From positions 1 to 24,843 of IMG/VR virus record IMGVR_UViG_3300008050_007069: a stretch of DNA of 24,843 nucleotides; one strand, 5' to 3'. A program made the position numbers and the translations under genes. Shown piece after piece: positions 6,692-16,400 of the stretch (the stretch's first letter is position 1; each line of letters starts with the position of its first letter). The notes under the pieces are model-generated. The model was not told where the DNA came from. It searched no databases and worked only from the letters and a program-made list of their open reading frames with translations. The stretch comes from a virus.

Positions 6692-9600
6692 TTAATTAGT
6701 ATCCTTATGTTTTAATGATTCAATCTGGGAAGCATATTCTTCTTCAATTGCCTCCAAATCATTATTGATGGCCTGCAGCCATTTCTCTCCGACTGCTTCC
6801 ACACGTGCAGCTTCTTCTAGAAGTCCTGCATCTTCTAGAGCATCAGCACGATCCCATATGGGCTGAATGATACTCTTTTTATATTCTTGACGAAGACCTT
6901 TAAAAAACCAATCATAACTCTTCCACAAATCTTGCTTCCTCATTAATTGGCCAGTTAATGTTCTCACAAACCACCTCAAATCACTAGTCTGTTGTACACT
7001 TGGATCAAAGGTTCTCCTACCAATAAACTGTTTAAAAACCTCGACCTCTTTAAGATCAGTTAAACCTAGGGTCGCTCTCAAAGCTTTTGAATAAGCGCCT
7101 CCCATCATCGCGCTAGCTAGAGTTCTAGAGAATTTACCAGCGTTAAAATCAAACCCTTGTTTCTCTGAAAGCTTAACGGCGTCCAACATATCAAAGAAAT
7201 AAGATCCGGCTGTTCCCATAATATTAGCTAATGTACCCATATCTTGGCCCTTACCGGAATGCCAACGATGCCACCAATTTCTTGTTTTGATTATTTCTCT
7301 TTTCTCTGCATCAGATATATCCGGATCAGCTTTGATTTCTTTAATGGTCTGATCTAGATGCAGGGAGGTCGGTGTATAAATATCTGCAACTGCGTCGACA
7401 CTATTTTTAAATGCGCCGGACAAGCCATCTAAAAGCTGATATGTTCCTTCATAAGGGTTCATCCAACGAAAATCTCTTGTCATACCATATCCTGGATCAA
7501 CAGAGGCCTCGACCAAATGGACGCCCAGATCTTTTGGCAACCAATCTAATATCTCTTTAAAATCTTCATTTCCAGCCAATTGGGACTTGAGACCAGATAC
7601 CACAGTAGCTCTTCGAAGCGCTAGCATAGCTTCATTCTTTGCCGCTATAGCGTTCAATTTTGGTGAATTAGTTGCGATCCATGGTGTTGCTGTATGGTTA
7701 ACTGTGTGACTTACAAGGCCTTTTTGAAATCCCGGTATATCCAGGCTCTTTATAAACCACGTATAAAACGGAGATAGTATACCTAAAGCCGGGACTGATT
7801 TTAACATCTTGGCATAATTGCCCACGTCTGAATAATCAAATAATATATTTTTTGCCTTGAAAGAAGCAGTTTCTCCCAGCAGTTTTTCAAATGCGTTGTT
7901 CGATATTACCTTTCCATCAACCGAGAATGAATTATCTGCGTTTTTAGTTATTTTAACCTTGGTGCCTCTCTTTGGAAGAAGTGTCATTGTTTCGCCAGAT
8001 TCAAGCATTCTAGATCCATTCATTAATTTCTTGAATTCATCGACGAATATTTGTACTTTGAATATTGAGTCACCGGCCTTATAACCCTTGGCCGCTAGCT
8101 TGGTGCCAGGTAGTGGTCCTGTACTCTTACCTCTGGTTAGCGCCAAATCAATATCTGCCATTGAACTATTGATTAAATCTGTATTTCTTAATGCCTCGAA
8201 GGTTATAGCGTCGTCGATACTACCACTAAAGGGCGCTGCCTTATCGCTCTTAAGATAGTTATGATACTTGCGTAAATTAACGATCATATCTTTAAAAACT
8301 AATGGGTTGGCATTACGTAGAGCCATAACCATCATATTGGACATAATATTGTTAATATGAGTACTGGGGTTTAACACCGTAAAATTACTTTTAATGGCTC
8401 TGTTCAGCTTGGCTAGCCAGCTGTCACCGTATAAAGAATTCATTGCTTTGTTTTGCCACTTAAGCGTATCATTTAAGCCTTTAGGTATCATTATATCATT
8501 GGGTCTATAACCAAGCAATTGGGCTGCATCTTTGTTAATTGGCTCAAGCATTTTAAAATGCCTGGCTAGATCATCCATCTCACTAGCTATATCGATTAAT
8601 GGACGTCCTGTTTGCTGCGCCACCTGTTCAATTATATAATCTTTATTGAGTTTCAACTGTTGTTGCAGTTTCGTGAAGCGCGCCTTTGAAATTGTATCTG
8701 GTGTGCTGTATATAACAGGATGTTTTGAATCTCCCATCAATTCAGTTAATATGTCGATAGTAGAAACAACATCTCCTTCCGCGCCTACAACGCGAAGTGT
8801 TGGGCCACTTGCTTTTGGCTGAAAGACCTTACCTTTGTCGCCGGCCATTAAATCATCAACAATCAATTTATAACTTGCTTTTTCGACTTGAGGTAAAACT
8901 TCACGTGATACTACACCTAACACTTCTTCGGCAATTGTAGCATTAAGTACTTTATCCTTCGAAGCAATTGATTGCAATGTGCTTTCGACGTCAAACGTTG
9001 CACCGTTTGCTAGCTGATAATCTGGGAATGTATTATCAGCTGATCTAGCTGCCTTATTGTGTTCGATCCAGGTTTCTAAATCTGCTTTAATCTTTTTACG
9101 TACTGCTCGGTTTGGTTCAATTTCTTTAAGCTTATGCATAAGTTGTTTAAAACCAATCGGAGTTTCTAATACTCGCGCGAGATATGGTTTAGTAGCTTCA
9201 ATCATAGCTTCTTGTATACTGATTAATTCAGCTGGTCTGAACCCACTATCTGATAATGCCTCCATTACCCGGGGCAGTATTGCTGCAGCATCAGCTGTTT
9301 TAAATGTTTGACCCTCGCCCTTAAACAGTCTCTTTACGTTATCAAAAACCTCGGCATACACAGCAGCCACCTCGATACTATTGATGTCTATTAACCCGCC
9401 GCCGGCCATCTCACGTATTTCTGTGATTGTTGCTCCTGCGATATCGATATCCGGGACATCAATAGGTTCAACAGCTCCTTCTTCACCTATTCTTCTCTGC
9501 ACTCGCTTGGCTTTGGTTTTATGTATGGGTGTACGTACTCCGGCTTCTTCTTTATGAAGAATACGAACAGCGGCTTCTTCGAAAGCAGCACCCATTTTTG

Positions 9601-10423
9601 CTCTAACTTCCGATGGCTCTTCTAAAAATCTTTTAGCGATCCTTTCTAATTCAGGTGTGACTTGTGCTGAAGGATCTGATATCCATCGTCTTAATTTAGT
9701 ATACGTATGCGTGCGCACAATTGGTTCAACCAAGGATGTCAGTTTTGTATCTATTTTTTCTGCTGCCTTCAGCGCTGTTTTGGCTGCAGGAGCTAGCTTC
9801 GTCCCACTGGCCGCGGCCTTCAAAGTACCAGCTTTGGTTAAACCCTTAACTGCTCTTACCGTCGGGAGCATTACCAAGGCAAGATCAATCGGTCGAGTCT
9901 GGGCATTATCAAAGATATTCGCTGGATTTAACAAATTTGTCATATCACCTAAAACAACTTCATGAAGATCTTCTGTTGTTCCATAGGCTTTTGTTGCTTG
10001 TTCTGAAACAACATCAAAGAAAGTAGAATCTTCAGGAACAAATTCTTGCACATTGAAAGGAGATGTTAATATTGTTACAAAGCCCTCGGCCAAGTTACCG
10101 ATGTTCTTGCCTAGGTTATCGATAAAGTCATTATCCAAATACTCTGCGACGTGGCTTTGTGACTGATTGTAGGCCTCTTTATAGCCTTCCGGGATGATGT
10201 CACCTTCCATAACGCCGACTGCGCGTAAGGGGGCAGTACCTAGGTTATATAAGTTTTCCCCGGTAGCCTCTGCTAATCCAGCCAGGCCGGCTCCAATATT
10301 GGTGGCTACAGAACCAATACGCTCTGGATAGGTTGTTTCACGTTTACCTTCAGGTGCCAATGATGGCACCTCTTCCGGATCTGGTTGAGCTGTTGGATCT
10401 TCTATGTCAATTATTTCTGGCAT
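6692..10423 (-). CDS. Very large internal virion / DNA-ejection protein (1243 aa)
   Basis: Predicted to travel in the capsid and enter the cell with the DNA. It is third in a 229-837-1243 series that matches T7 gp14-gp15-gp16 (about 196, 747 and 1318 aa) in order and approximate size. It has an acidic N-terminus, Gly/Ala-rich helical stretches (SVATNIGAGLAGLAEATGEN), a long helical middle, and two motifs familiar from large phage polyvalent or internal proteins: LNPSTHINNIMSN (684-696) and FDYSDVGNYAKMLKS from 862, followed by LSPFYTWF. These recall the LPD38-type large polyvalent domain as I remember it; this was not checked. No lytic transglycosylase motif was found, unlike T7 gp16. The ATG at 10421-10423 follows the previous stop by 3 bases. 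Confidence 0.68.
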   Translation of the reverse strand: MPEIIDIEDPTAQPDPEEVPSLAPEGKRETTYPERIGSVATNIGAGLAGLAEATGENLYNLGTAPLRAVGVMEGDIIPEGYKEAYNQSQSHVAEYLDNDFIDNLGKNIGNLAEGFVTILTSPFNVQEFVPEDSTFFDVVSEQATKAYGTTEDLHEVVLGDMTNLLNPANIFDNAQTRPIDLALVMLPTVRAVKGLTKAGTLKAAASGTKLAPAAKTALKAAEKIDTKLTSLVEPIVRTHTYTKLRRWISDPSAQVTPELERIAKRFLEEPSEVRAKMGAAFEEAAVRILHKEEAGVRTPIHKTKAKRVQRRIGEEGAVEPIDVPDIDIAGATITEIREMAGGGLIDINSIEVAAVYAEVFDNVKRLFKGEGQTFKTADAAAILPRVMEALSDSGFRPAELISIQEAMIEATKPYLARVLETPIGFKQLMHKLKEIEPNRAVRKKIKADLETWIEHNKAARSADNTFPDYQLANGATFDVESTLQSIASKDKVLNATIAEEVLGVVSREVLPQVEKASYKLIVDDLMAGDKGKVFQPKASGPTLRVVGAEGDVVSTIDILTELMGDSKHPVIYSTPDTISKARFTKLQQQLKLNKDYIIEQVAQQTGRPLIDIASEMDDLARHFKMLEPINKDAAQLLGYRPNDIMIPKGLNDTLKWQNKAMNSLYGDSWLAKLNRAIKSNFTVLNPSTHINNIMSNMMVMALRNANPLVFKDMIVNLRKYHNYLKSDKAAPFSGSIDDAITFEALRNTDLINSSMADIDLALTRGKSTGPLPGTKLAAKGYKAGDSIFKVQIFVDEFKKLMNGSRMLESGETMTLLPKRGTKVKITKNADNSFSVDGKVISNNAFEKLLGETASFKAKNILFDYSDVGNYAKMLKSVPALGILSPFYTWFIKSLDIPGFQKGLVSHTVNHTATPWIATNSPKLNAIAAKNEAMLALRRATVVSGLKSQLAGNEDFKEILDWLPKDLGVHLVEASVDPGYGMTRDFRWMNPYEGTYQLLDGLSGAFKNSVDAVADIYTPTSLHLDQTIKEIKADPDISDAEKREIIKTRNWWHRWHSGKGQDMGTLANIMGTAGSYFFDMLDAVKLSEKQGFDFNAGKFSRTLASAMMGGAYSKALRATLGLTDLKEVEVFKQFIGRRTFDPSVQQTSDLRWFVRTLTGQLMRKQDLWKSYDWFFKGLRQEYKKSIIQPIWDRADALEDAGLLEEAARVEAVGEKWLQAINNDLEAIEEEYASQIESLKHKDTN

Positions 10424-10426
10424 TCT

Positions 10427-12940
10427 TTAATTTCCACGAATCTCTTTTAAAAGAGCTTTGGTTTGTTTCATCTTCTCTGTTCTGCTTCTAATACCTTGGA
10501 TCCTTGAGGCCTCGTTAGCCCAGTCCTGATATTGTCCTGTTGCAACGTTGGTGGATCCGTGGATATTTGCCAAGCTTTCCTTTTTATTTCTTACGCCTTC
10601 CAACTTTCCGCGCACTGTTGTCCTTTTACCTACGATAGCGTCTCTCTTCTTTTTAAGCGCTGATACGTTCTGTTTCCACGTGATGTATTCTGGATTAGGC
10701 TTATTACGTGCTCTTGCCGCCGGCGCTTGGCCTTCCAGTGCGGCTAATGCATTCCGAGTTGCAACTTCCTGTTCATGAAGTTCTCCATCAGTGGTAACTA
10801 ATTTGACGTCATTGGCTTCAAGCTTTGCTAATTCAGTATTGATCTGATCAAATTTACGGCCACTGGCTGTTGCCGCGGCATTGTTTTGTTTAACCAGATT
10901 TTTTAACAAGGCCCTGGGATTATTGCTTTTCATCCCGGTCTTTGCTCCGGTCGTTAATGATCTCTTAAGCATTCTTTTTATGTTTTTGCTTGAAGCAGCT
11001 TTAGCTGCAGCGCCAGACGTTCTAGCTTGCTGCGCTTTAATACCCTCGAATTCCTTAAGAAGTTTTACTTCCGCTTGTGCTTTCTTTGTGCGCGCAGAAT
11101 CAACCAATTGGCGATATCTTAATTTGGCGGTTGCCAATTGCAGCTGCCCCTTTTCGGTGGTAGGCTTGGATTTCTTTGGGAACTGACTAACCAACAATTT
11201 CAGTCTTTTGGACTTTTCTGGTGTATCACCGCCTAAAGAAGCAATTGCCTCCCATACATTCGCCGCCCTGCCACCAAGATGTTTATTGGCATGAGCAATC
11301 AGTCTTTGCTGTTCCTTTATAGTACCAACGTGAGGCGCCAATGCATATAATCCTTCCCATGATCCAGGGAGAATTTTTGGCAATATCTCTTTGGGCGTGG
11401 GATCATATGCTGGAAATAATTCTTCAAAGGTGGGGACAGGCGCAGCAATAGTTTGCGCCAACTCCTGAAATTTATTGATTAATGGCTCTGCAGCTCCGGC
11501 TTGGCGCAGTAATTCCAGGCCTTGATTCGACATACCCAAATTCACAATCGCTTTAGGATCAGGCTCACCCTCGGGATCCCACAGATTCTCGACGAACTCA
11601 ACCTCTGTTTCTGCCATGGCGGCCATTGGCCGGGCTGCTTCGTAAGGATCAGCTAAAGGAGGTTCTGCTGCTGTGGACGCAGCTAAAGGTGGTTCTGCGC
11701 CTGTTGCGGATGGTGCTGCAGCGGCAGGGCTAGCCGGCTGGTGGGATGGCGGAAGGCCGTAACTTAAGGTACCAGGCGATAAAGATGCGCCGGGTTTACC
11801 CACCGATGTCCCCCGCTGGTAAGGAATTGGTGTTGCACCGCCAGCTGAAGCCATTCTCGACCCGGGTACCTCGACAAATCCGCCGGCCCCACCACTCCTA
11901 GGAGCTGGCACCGGTACCTCAAGGGGCTCGACGTCTTTAAGAGTTGGTTTTGTTTCTGCCGGTACAGGCGTATATCCCATGCGTTCCCAGAAAGCTTTCT
12001 CTTCCGCGGTCCAGATGTCGTAGTCATCGATCCGATCGAGCAGTGCATCTGCCTTTTCTTGATCTGATGGCGGAGCAGCTAGCTGATGTTCTTGCGCGGC
12101 CGGTGTTGGATCCGTACGATATTCAAGTCGTCTTTTAAGTATATTTTTTAATTGCAATTCATATGCATCCAAAGCTTGTAGGCCGGCGGGATCTAAAGTT
12201 GGCTTAATTTCTGAAATTCGAACTAGTTGATCTTCAATACGAGCTGCAGCCGCTGTTGGATTAGTGGCCATGGCTGTTTCAAGTCTAACAAGCTGGTCTC
12301 CCATTCCCGGGATCGCCTGCAGCGCGCTAGCGAGTTCCTGCGCTTCTTTATATGCGCCGTGCATGGGCATATCTCCCATAAACCCCGGGGTATATGGTTT
12401 TTTGATAGCTTCGGACGTTGTAGGCACCGGCTCTGAGCCCGGAGGTGAATCACCAATTATGGTCCGACCACCATGTTTGGTCCCAAGTATGGTCGGCATT
12501 GACAATTTTGCGCCTTGTCCCATTATAGCCTCGCCCTGTTCCGCTTGCAAGTCTTCCATAAGTTTGGCATATGCCCAATCGGCAGCTGCGCCTTCAGGAA
12601 TTTTCTGCGCCGCCTGTATCGAGGCGGCGTCCTCTAATAATTGAGGCTCATCCTTTTCGAATTCTTTTTGAGCTGCAGCATGCCTGGCTTGTATCGCTGA
12701 AAATTCTGGTCCTGCCAATTCTTCTTTTTGTGCGGTGATAATGTCTTCTTCAGAAGGCTGCATAGCACCACCAACTGCTTGAACAACAGAGGAAACCAAT
12801 GGCGAAGAAGCATATTCTAATCCTTTATCGATATATTTTAATACATCATCAGCTGATATTCCTTTCTTTTTGATCTGTTTACGATTATAAAATTTACGAT
12901 CGCGATCTTGCAGGCCAACATATTTAATCTTTCTTGCCAC
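10427..12940 (-). CDS. Large helical Pro/Ala-rich protein, candidate ejection protein (837 aa)
   Basis: Starts with GTG (12938-12940), with AAGGAG 7 bases upstream. The N-terminus is basic (MARKIKYVGLQDRDRKFYNR), followed by a mildly hydrophobic helix (EYASSPLVSSVVQAVGGAM). The middle is a long Ala/Pro/Gly linker containing the repeated AEPPLA. The C-terminal third is Lys/Ala-rich and looks coiled-coil (KAQAEVKLLKEFEGIKAQQA; EKMKQTKALLKEIRGN). No enzymatic motif is seen. Position and length parallel T7 gp15, the middle member of the ejection tunnel, but sequence similarity cannot be claimed. It lies between a 229-aa Ala-rich gene and the 1243-aa gene, with short gaps of 14 and 3 bases. Confidence 0.58.
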   Translation of the reverse strand: MARKIKYVGLQDRDRKFYNRKQIKKKGISADDVLKYIDKGLEYASSPLVSSVVQAVGGAMQPSEEDIITAQKEELAGPEFSAIQARHAAAQKEFEKDEPQLLEDAASIQAAQKIPEGAAADWAYAKLMEDLQAEQGEAIMGQGAKLSMPTILGTKHGGRTIIGDSPPGSEPVPTTSEAIKKPYTPGFMGDMPMHGAYKEAQELASALQAIPGMGDQLVRLETAMATNPTAAAARIEDQLVRISEIKPTLDPAGLQALDAYELQLKNILKRRLEYRTDPTPAAQEHQLAAPPSDQEKADALLDRIDDYDIWTAEEKAFWERMGYTPVPAETKPTLKDVEPLEVPVPAPRSGGAGGFVEVPGSRMASAGGATPIPYQRGTSVGKPGASLSPGTLSYGLPPSHQPASPAAAAPSATGAEPPLAASTAAEPPLADPYEAARPMAAMAETEVEFVENLWDPEGEPDPKAIVNLGMSNQGLELLRQAGAAEPLINKFQELAQTIAAPVPTFEELFPAYDPTPKEILPKILPGSWEGLYALAPHVGTIKEQQRLIAHANKHLGGRAANVWEAIASLGGDTPEKSKRLKLLVSQFPKKSKPTTEKGQLQLATAKLRYRQLVDSARTKKAQAEVKLLKEFEGIKAQQARTSGAAAKAASSKNIKRMLKRSLTTGAKTGMKSNNPRALLKNLVKQNNAAATASGRKFDQINTELAKLEANDVKLVTTDGELHEQEVATRNALAALEGQAPAARARNKPNPEYITWKQNVSALKKKRDAIVGKRTTVRGKLEGVRNKKESLANIHGSTNVATGQYQDWANEASRIQGIRSRTEKMKQTKALLKEIRGN
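11651..11698 (-). repeat. Two 18-base copies with a 30-base period in the 837-aa gene
   Basis: 11651-11668 and 11681-11698 differ at one base. They encode AEPPLA twice within the Pro/Ala linker (AEPPLAASTAAEPPLA). Likely slippage within low-complexity coding DNA. Confidence 0.65.
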
Positions 12941-12954
12941 TTTATAACTCCTTT

Positions 12955-13644
12955 TTAATCTAGCGGATTTGTGTCGCCGGTGGGAACAACAGCACCTTCA
13001 TCTCTTAAGCCGGCAACATATGCATCATCATTCAAGTCAAATAGAGTATGCGTATTCCCCTCCGGATCTGTCCATGGACGTTTAACATTAATTGCTGATA
13101 GTCCTCCCGGGCCTGTCAGGGCATCCTCAACTAGTGCAAATTGATTTTCCCATAATTGACGCAGCTGCGGATCGTTAATTGAAGCTAGCTCCGCGCGCAT
13201 CTCATTTAACATAGCTAAATTAACATTTGGATTATCACCTAACATAGTATTTAATCGACTGGCAAACTCTTCTTTTTGTGCGACATAATCATCAGCACCG
13301 GTAGGCAATCCTTCAATCGTCTCGTCGATCGCTGCGGATTTTAATCCTTCAGTTGTTTCTGCTTCCAGTGCTCTTTCTTCTGCGGCTGCCATTTCAGCAG
13401 CTGCAGCTGATTTAGCTGACGCGCCTGTGGCGGATACTGCTTGAAGTCCTGCGCCGCTAGTCAGTGCACGACTGCCAGCAGTGCGCAGCGCGGCACCTGC
13501 AGCATGCGCGCCACCTTCTACAGCAGCTCTTCTTCTAGCTTCTCCGCCTTCACGTATTGTGCCCGGCAGCTTTTTTAAAGCGCTTTGAGACTTTTCTAAT
13601 AAATCGATCGCTGCATCGCTGCGGGTTATAGTGTCTTTTGCCAT
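12955..13644 (-). CDS. Ala-rich helical protein, candidate small ejection protein (229 aa)
   Basis: After a short basic start (MAKDTITRSDAAIDLLEKSQ) comes a long Ala/Gly/Ser-rich stretch (about 45-95, including SAAAAEMAAAEERALEAETT) typical of flexible or membrane-interacting helices. The C-terminal half is ordinary and soluble (LWENQFALVEDALTGPGGLS). The ATG at 13642-13644 has AAGGAA 8 bases upstream. It precedes the 837- and 1243-aa genes, the place occupied by gp14 in T7 and by the short ejection proteins of P22. The function is inferred from order and composition only. Confidence 0.55.
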   Translation of the reverse strand: MAKDTITRSDAAIDLLEKSQSALKKLPGTIREGGEARRRAAVEGGAHAAGAALRTAGSRALTSGAGLQAVSATGASAKSAAAAEMAAAEERALEAETTEGLKSAAIDETIEGLPTGADDYVAQKEEFASRLNTMLGDNPNVNLAMLNEMRAELASINDPQLRQLWENQFALVEDALTGPGGLSAINVKRPWTDPEGNTHTLFDLNDDAYVAGLRDEGAVVPTGDTNPLD

Positions 13645-13660
13645 TCTCTTATTCCTTTTG

Positions 13661-15478
13661 TTAAACTAGGGCTTTCTTTCCAATTATATATATCCAGGAG
13701 CCCTGGTATCCTTGATATAAATCTGTAATTAAATGCTTTGCGTTGGTGACTGAATCTAGTCCGGGCGTCGCGGCATCATCATTATATATTCTCCACGAAA
13801 CCATTAAGAACTGTTCTAATCCATATGTAGTTGAAGTATTACCAGCAGCTACAATATCAGTTCTGGCTGCATTTCCTACTCCGCTTGGTCCGCCCCACTC
13901 GTTTGCATGTGATTGGCCAACAAAGACCGGCTTTCCTTGAGGATAATAGCCAGTACCACCGGCACCGACTAAAGGTATGTTTCTTATTTCCCATTCTGGA
14001 TACTGCACACGATAAGGCTGCGTTGAACCGGCGGTACCCATTTTATTTGCGTTGCTTAATGTTTCCTCTAGAGGGTATTGGATCCAATCGATCACGCCGG
14101 CCATCCAATTGGTTGAATATACGTTTGCCGCAATCAGGGGGCTGCTAGCTGCATCACTCGCGATTAATTGATATGATGTAAACTCTGAAGCAATGCCTGT
14201 GCCCATTTCCAAGGTTATATTGGATTTGGTGTTGTTCCCTGGGCCGAGCTGTTCTTGGAATCCAAACGTATCTGTATTGCTGCCGGCGGTAAAGTTATGT
14301 GCTGCGATAACATGATGAATTGTCATTGGATATGAAATTGGAATAAAGCGACGATCAACAAGCTGTGTATAAGGCGCGGCATTTTGATAAGGTTGATGAT
14401 CTAGATTGTTTACTCCATCCGCGGTTGCTTTAAACGCGTATAACTGTTGGAACATTGGAACAGCAATAACTTCATAACCAGCGTCTGCAGTCAAATGATT
14501 GAAGCGCGCAATGTTACAATTAGCTAAATAACCACCCTCCATTCTTTCTCTCATAGCAGAATCGATTGTGGTCATTCCAGTATTAACACCGTCCGCGGTA
14601 TCTGCTTCTATTCCTGTGCCGGCCAAAGGTGCGGCCACTGGCGGTATTACGTTATCTACTACAATATTGCCCATATGGACGGGTATATTTTGTATTGGGC
14701 CATTAACAGCATCATTGTCCCGGGGAACCAATGGGTGACGAAATTTTAATGATATTTGAATGTTCATTAGGTCGACCGGCTCTCTGCCATCACCATATAA
14801 ATTTGTGTTAATACAGAACAGATAAGTTGAATACGGTGATATATTTTTATTTAGATCAGCGATAACAAGAGGATTAAGATCTGCGCCACTAAAGAACGTG
14901 GAGTCTAATTTATAAGAGAATATCTCTGATGTTGGTTTGAAGTTCTCCTTATTCCCAGCTGCAGCTGTGACGATGCCATATGATTGAAGCGGCTGCTTGG
15001 CCATGAGTGATATTTCAACGTTGAGATTATGGTTGCCGGCAAAATTAAGAAGCCCGGAAGTTTCGATGGCTGTACCAGCGATATCGTTATGTGTTGCGCC
15101 CCCACCGGCTAATCTATAAGTAATTGCAGCAAATTCATCTTTTTGATCGAATGAGAACATTACCTCATCCAATATTATTCTAGGTGTGATATTATTAACT
15201 GCGAAGGTTGGTACGGCGCCGTCGAGTGTCATAAACTCTTGTAACGGAGGCAATACAAATGGAATATAATAAGGCGTATTTGGATTAGCTTGGTCCCAAG
15301 TATTTGTTAACATTGGAATATTTAAATTCACCCTAAACGTACCGTGAGGAGCATCAGTTTGATCAGGTGTAATAGCGGCAGCTGCCAATTCAGCCCTCAT
15401 ATTTTGAAGACTGCCATAAATACCATCAGGTGTAAGTTCTGTTCCTCTTGGCAACGTTACTTTGGGTTGTTTAGACAT
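13661..15478 (-). CDS. Beta-rich structural protein of the tail region (605 aa)
   Basis: No named domain is recognised. The sequence is rich in Asn, Thr, Gly, Pro and aromatic residues with many short strand-like stretches (GTFRVNLNIPMLTNTW; NIQISLKFRHPLVP; LEQFLMVSWRIYND), and it lacks long helices and membrane segments, a composition usual for phage spikes, fibres or baseplate-like proteins. The N-terminal 40 residues are helical (LTPDGIYGSLQNMRAELAAA) and may attach to the virion. It overlaps the preceding gene by one base (TAATG at 15476-15480) with GGAGGAG about 8 bases before its ATG. It lies between nozzle/beta-helix genes and the ejection-protein cluster. Candidate tail fibre or spike subunit. 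Confidence 0.58.
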   Translation of the reverse strand: MSKQPKVTLPRGTELTPDGIYGSLQNMRAELAAAAITPDQTDAPHGTFRVNLNIPMLTNTWDQANPNTPYYIPFVLPPLQEFMTLDGAVPTFAVNNITPRIILDEVMFSFDQKDEFAAITYRLAGGGATHNDIAGTAIETSGLLNFAGNHNLNVEISLMAKQPLQSYGIVTAAAGNKENFKPTSEIFSYKLDSTFFSGADLNPLVIADLNKNISPYSTYLFCINTNLYGDGREPVDLMNIQISLKFRHPLVPRDNDAVNGPIQNIPVHMGNIVVDNVIPPVAAPLAGTGIEADTADGVNTGMTTIDSAMRERMEGGYLANCNIARFNHLTADAGYEVIAVPMFQQLYAFKATADGVNNLDHQPYQNAAPYTQLVDRRFIPISYPMTIHHVIAAHNFTAGSNTDTFGFQEQLGPGNNTKSNITLEMGTGIASEFTSYQLIASDAASSPLIAANVYSTNWMAGVIDWIQYPLEETLSNANKMGTAGSTQPYRVQYPEWEIRNIPLVGAGGTGYYPQGKPVFVGQSHANEWGGPSGVGNAARTDIVAAGNTSTTYGLEQFLMVSWRIYNDDAATPGLDSVTNAKHLITDLYQGYQGSWIYIIGKKALV

Positions 15479-16398
15479 TATTCAATCTCCTCCAAACCGG
15501 TTAAACAAACAGACCAAGCTGTTGTATCAGGCTTATAGGATCCATTTGCTTCAGTCCAGCTGCTAGCAACGTTGCTGGTTATTGAATAAGCCGGCACTAT
15601 AATGGCCAGGCGCGCTCTGCTTCTACGATGTAAAGGAATATTCAAAGCTTCCTTGTTCATAACCAAACCTAATGAGTTAACTCCTCCTGGATGTACAATT
15701 TGTGGTTCTGCAGAAGGATAGCCGCCGGCTACGAGACCGTTATAAGGCAGTGTAGCATATTTTTGTGAACCTTGATGAAAGTTATTCCAAGTCAATACGA
15801 TATCGTTTAAACGTCGATCGTGTGAATTAAACTCGTCATCAACAGACAATTGCACTGATATATCATTGGCCCAATTGCCGGGTGTTTCATCTTGTGGCCA
15901 GGCTTGTGGAGGCCCTGCTACTGTCGACCATTTAAAATTATTCACATATCCATTAACAGTACCAGCTGGATCAGAGGCCATAAATATCGATATTCCCTGC
16001 ACGATGAAGGGCTTATTGAAAAAGAAAGAAGTTGTCCAGGCCAGTCGATCTCCATCACCCGGCACTGGTTCAATTGCTGGTGAATCACAGCTTTTATGGC
16101 GATAAGGATTTTCATATGCATCCGGCGGCACACCAACAGTTACTGCAGTATCAGAAGAATTTTCTGTATACATAAAAGGACCATAGAGGTCAATTCCTGT
16201 GATCGCGACTTCCGGTGTTGGTTGGAATCCTTGCACAAACTGTGTCTGCATCCAGCGCCTCTTCATACTCTTTGGGGGGATATTGTTATAGTAATCAACA
16301 ATATCATTCATCCCGGCTTCTAGACGATCGCCATCGATCGTTGTACCTTCGCTGAACTGTTGGTCTGTTGTTTCTCTGTTAGCTTTTTCGTATGGCAT
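15478..16398 (-). CDS. Beta-rich structural protein of the tail region (about 306 aa)
   Basis: The frame extends to 16488, but the first 30 residues of that version overlap the upstream gene and are Cys/Trp-rich unlike the rest. ATG 16396-16398 (MPYEKANRETTDQQFSEGTT) comes 2 bases after the upstream stop and is preferred, although the nearest purine-rich site (GGGAG) is 15 bases away, so coupling to the upstream gene is probable. The N-terminus is polar and helical (DGDRLEAGMNDIVDYYNNIP). The rest consists of beta-type stretches such as NDISVQLSVDDEF and RRLNDIVLTWNNF, with a composition close to the following 605-aa protein. Probably a tail or fibre component; not identified. Confidence 0.55.
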   Translation of the reverse strand: MPYEKANRETTDQQFSEGTTIDGDRLEAGMNDIVDYYNNIPPKSMKRRWMQTQFVQGFQPTPEVAITGIDLYGPFMYTENSSDTAVTVGVPPDAYENPYRHKSCDSPAIEPVPGDGDRLAWTTSFFFNKPFIVQGISIFMASDPAGTVNGYVNNFKWSTVAGPPQAWPQDETPGNWANDISVQLSVDDEFNSHDRRLNDIVLTWNNFHQGSQKYATLPYNGLVAGGYPSAEPQIVHPGGVNSLGLVMNKEALNIPLHRRSRARLAIIVPAYSITSNVASSWTEANGSYKPDTTAWSVCLTGLEEIE

Positions 16399-16400
16399 AA

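Noticed and set aside
12264-12644. Plus-strand 126-codon frame rich in Ser, Ala and Cys
   Set aside because: It is antisense to the 837-aa gene, whose codon pattern and Shine-Dalgarno are convincing.
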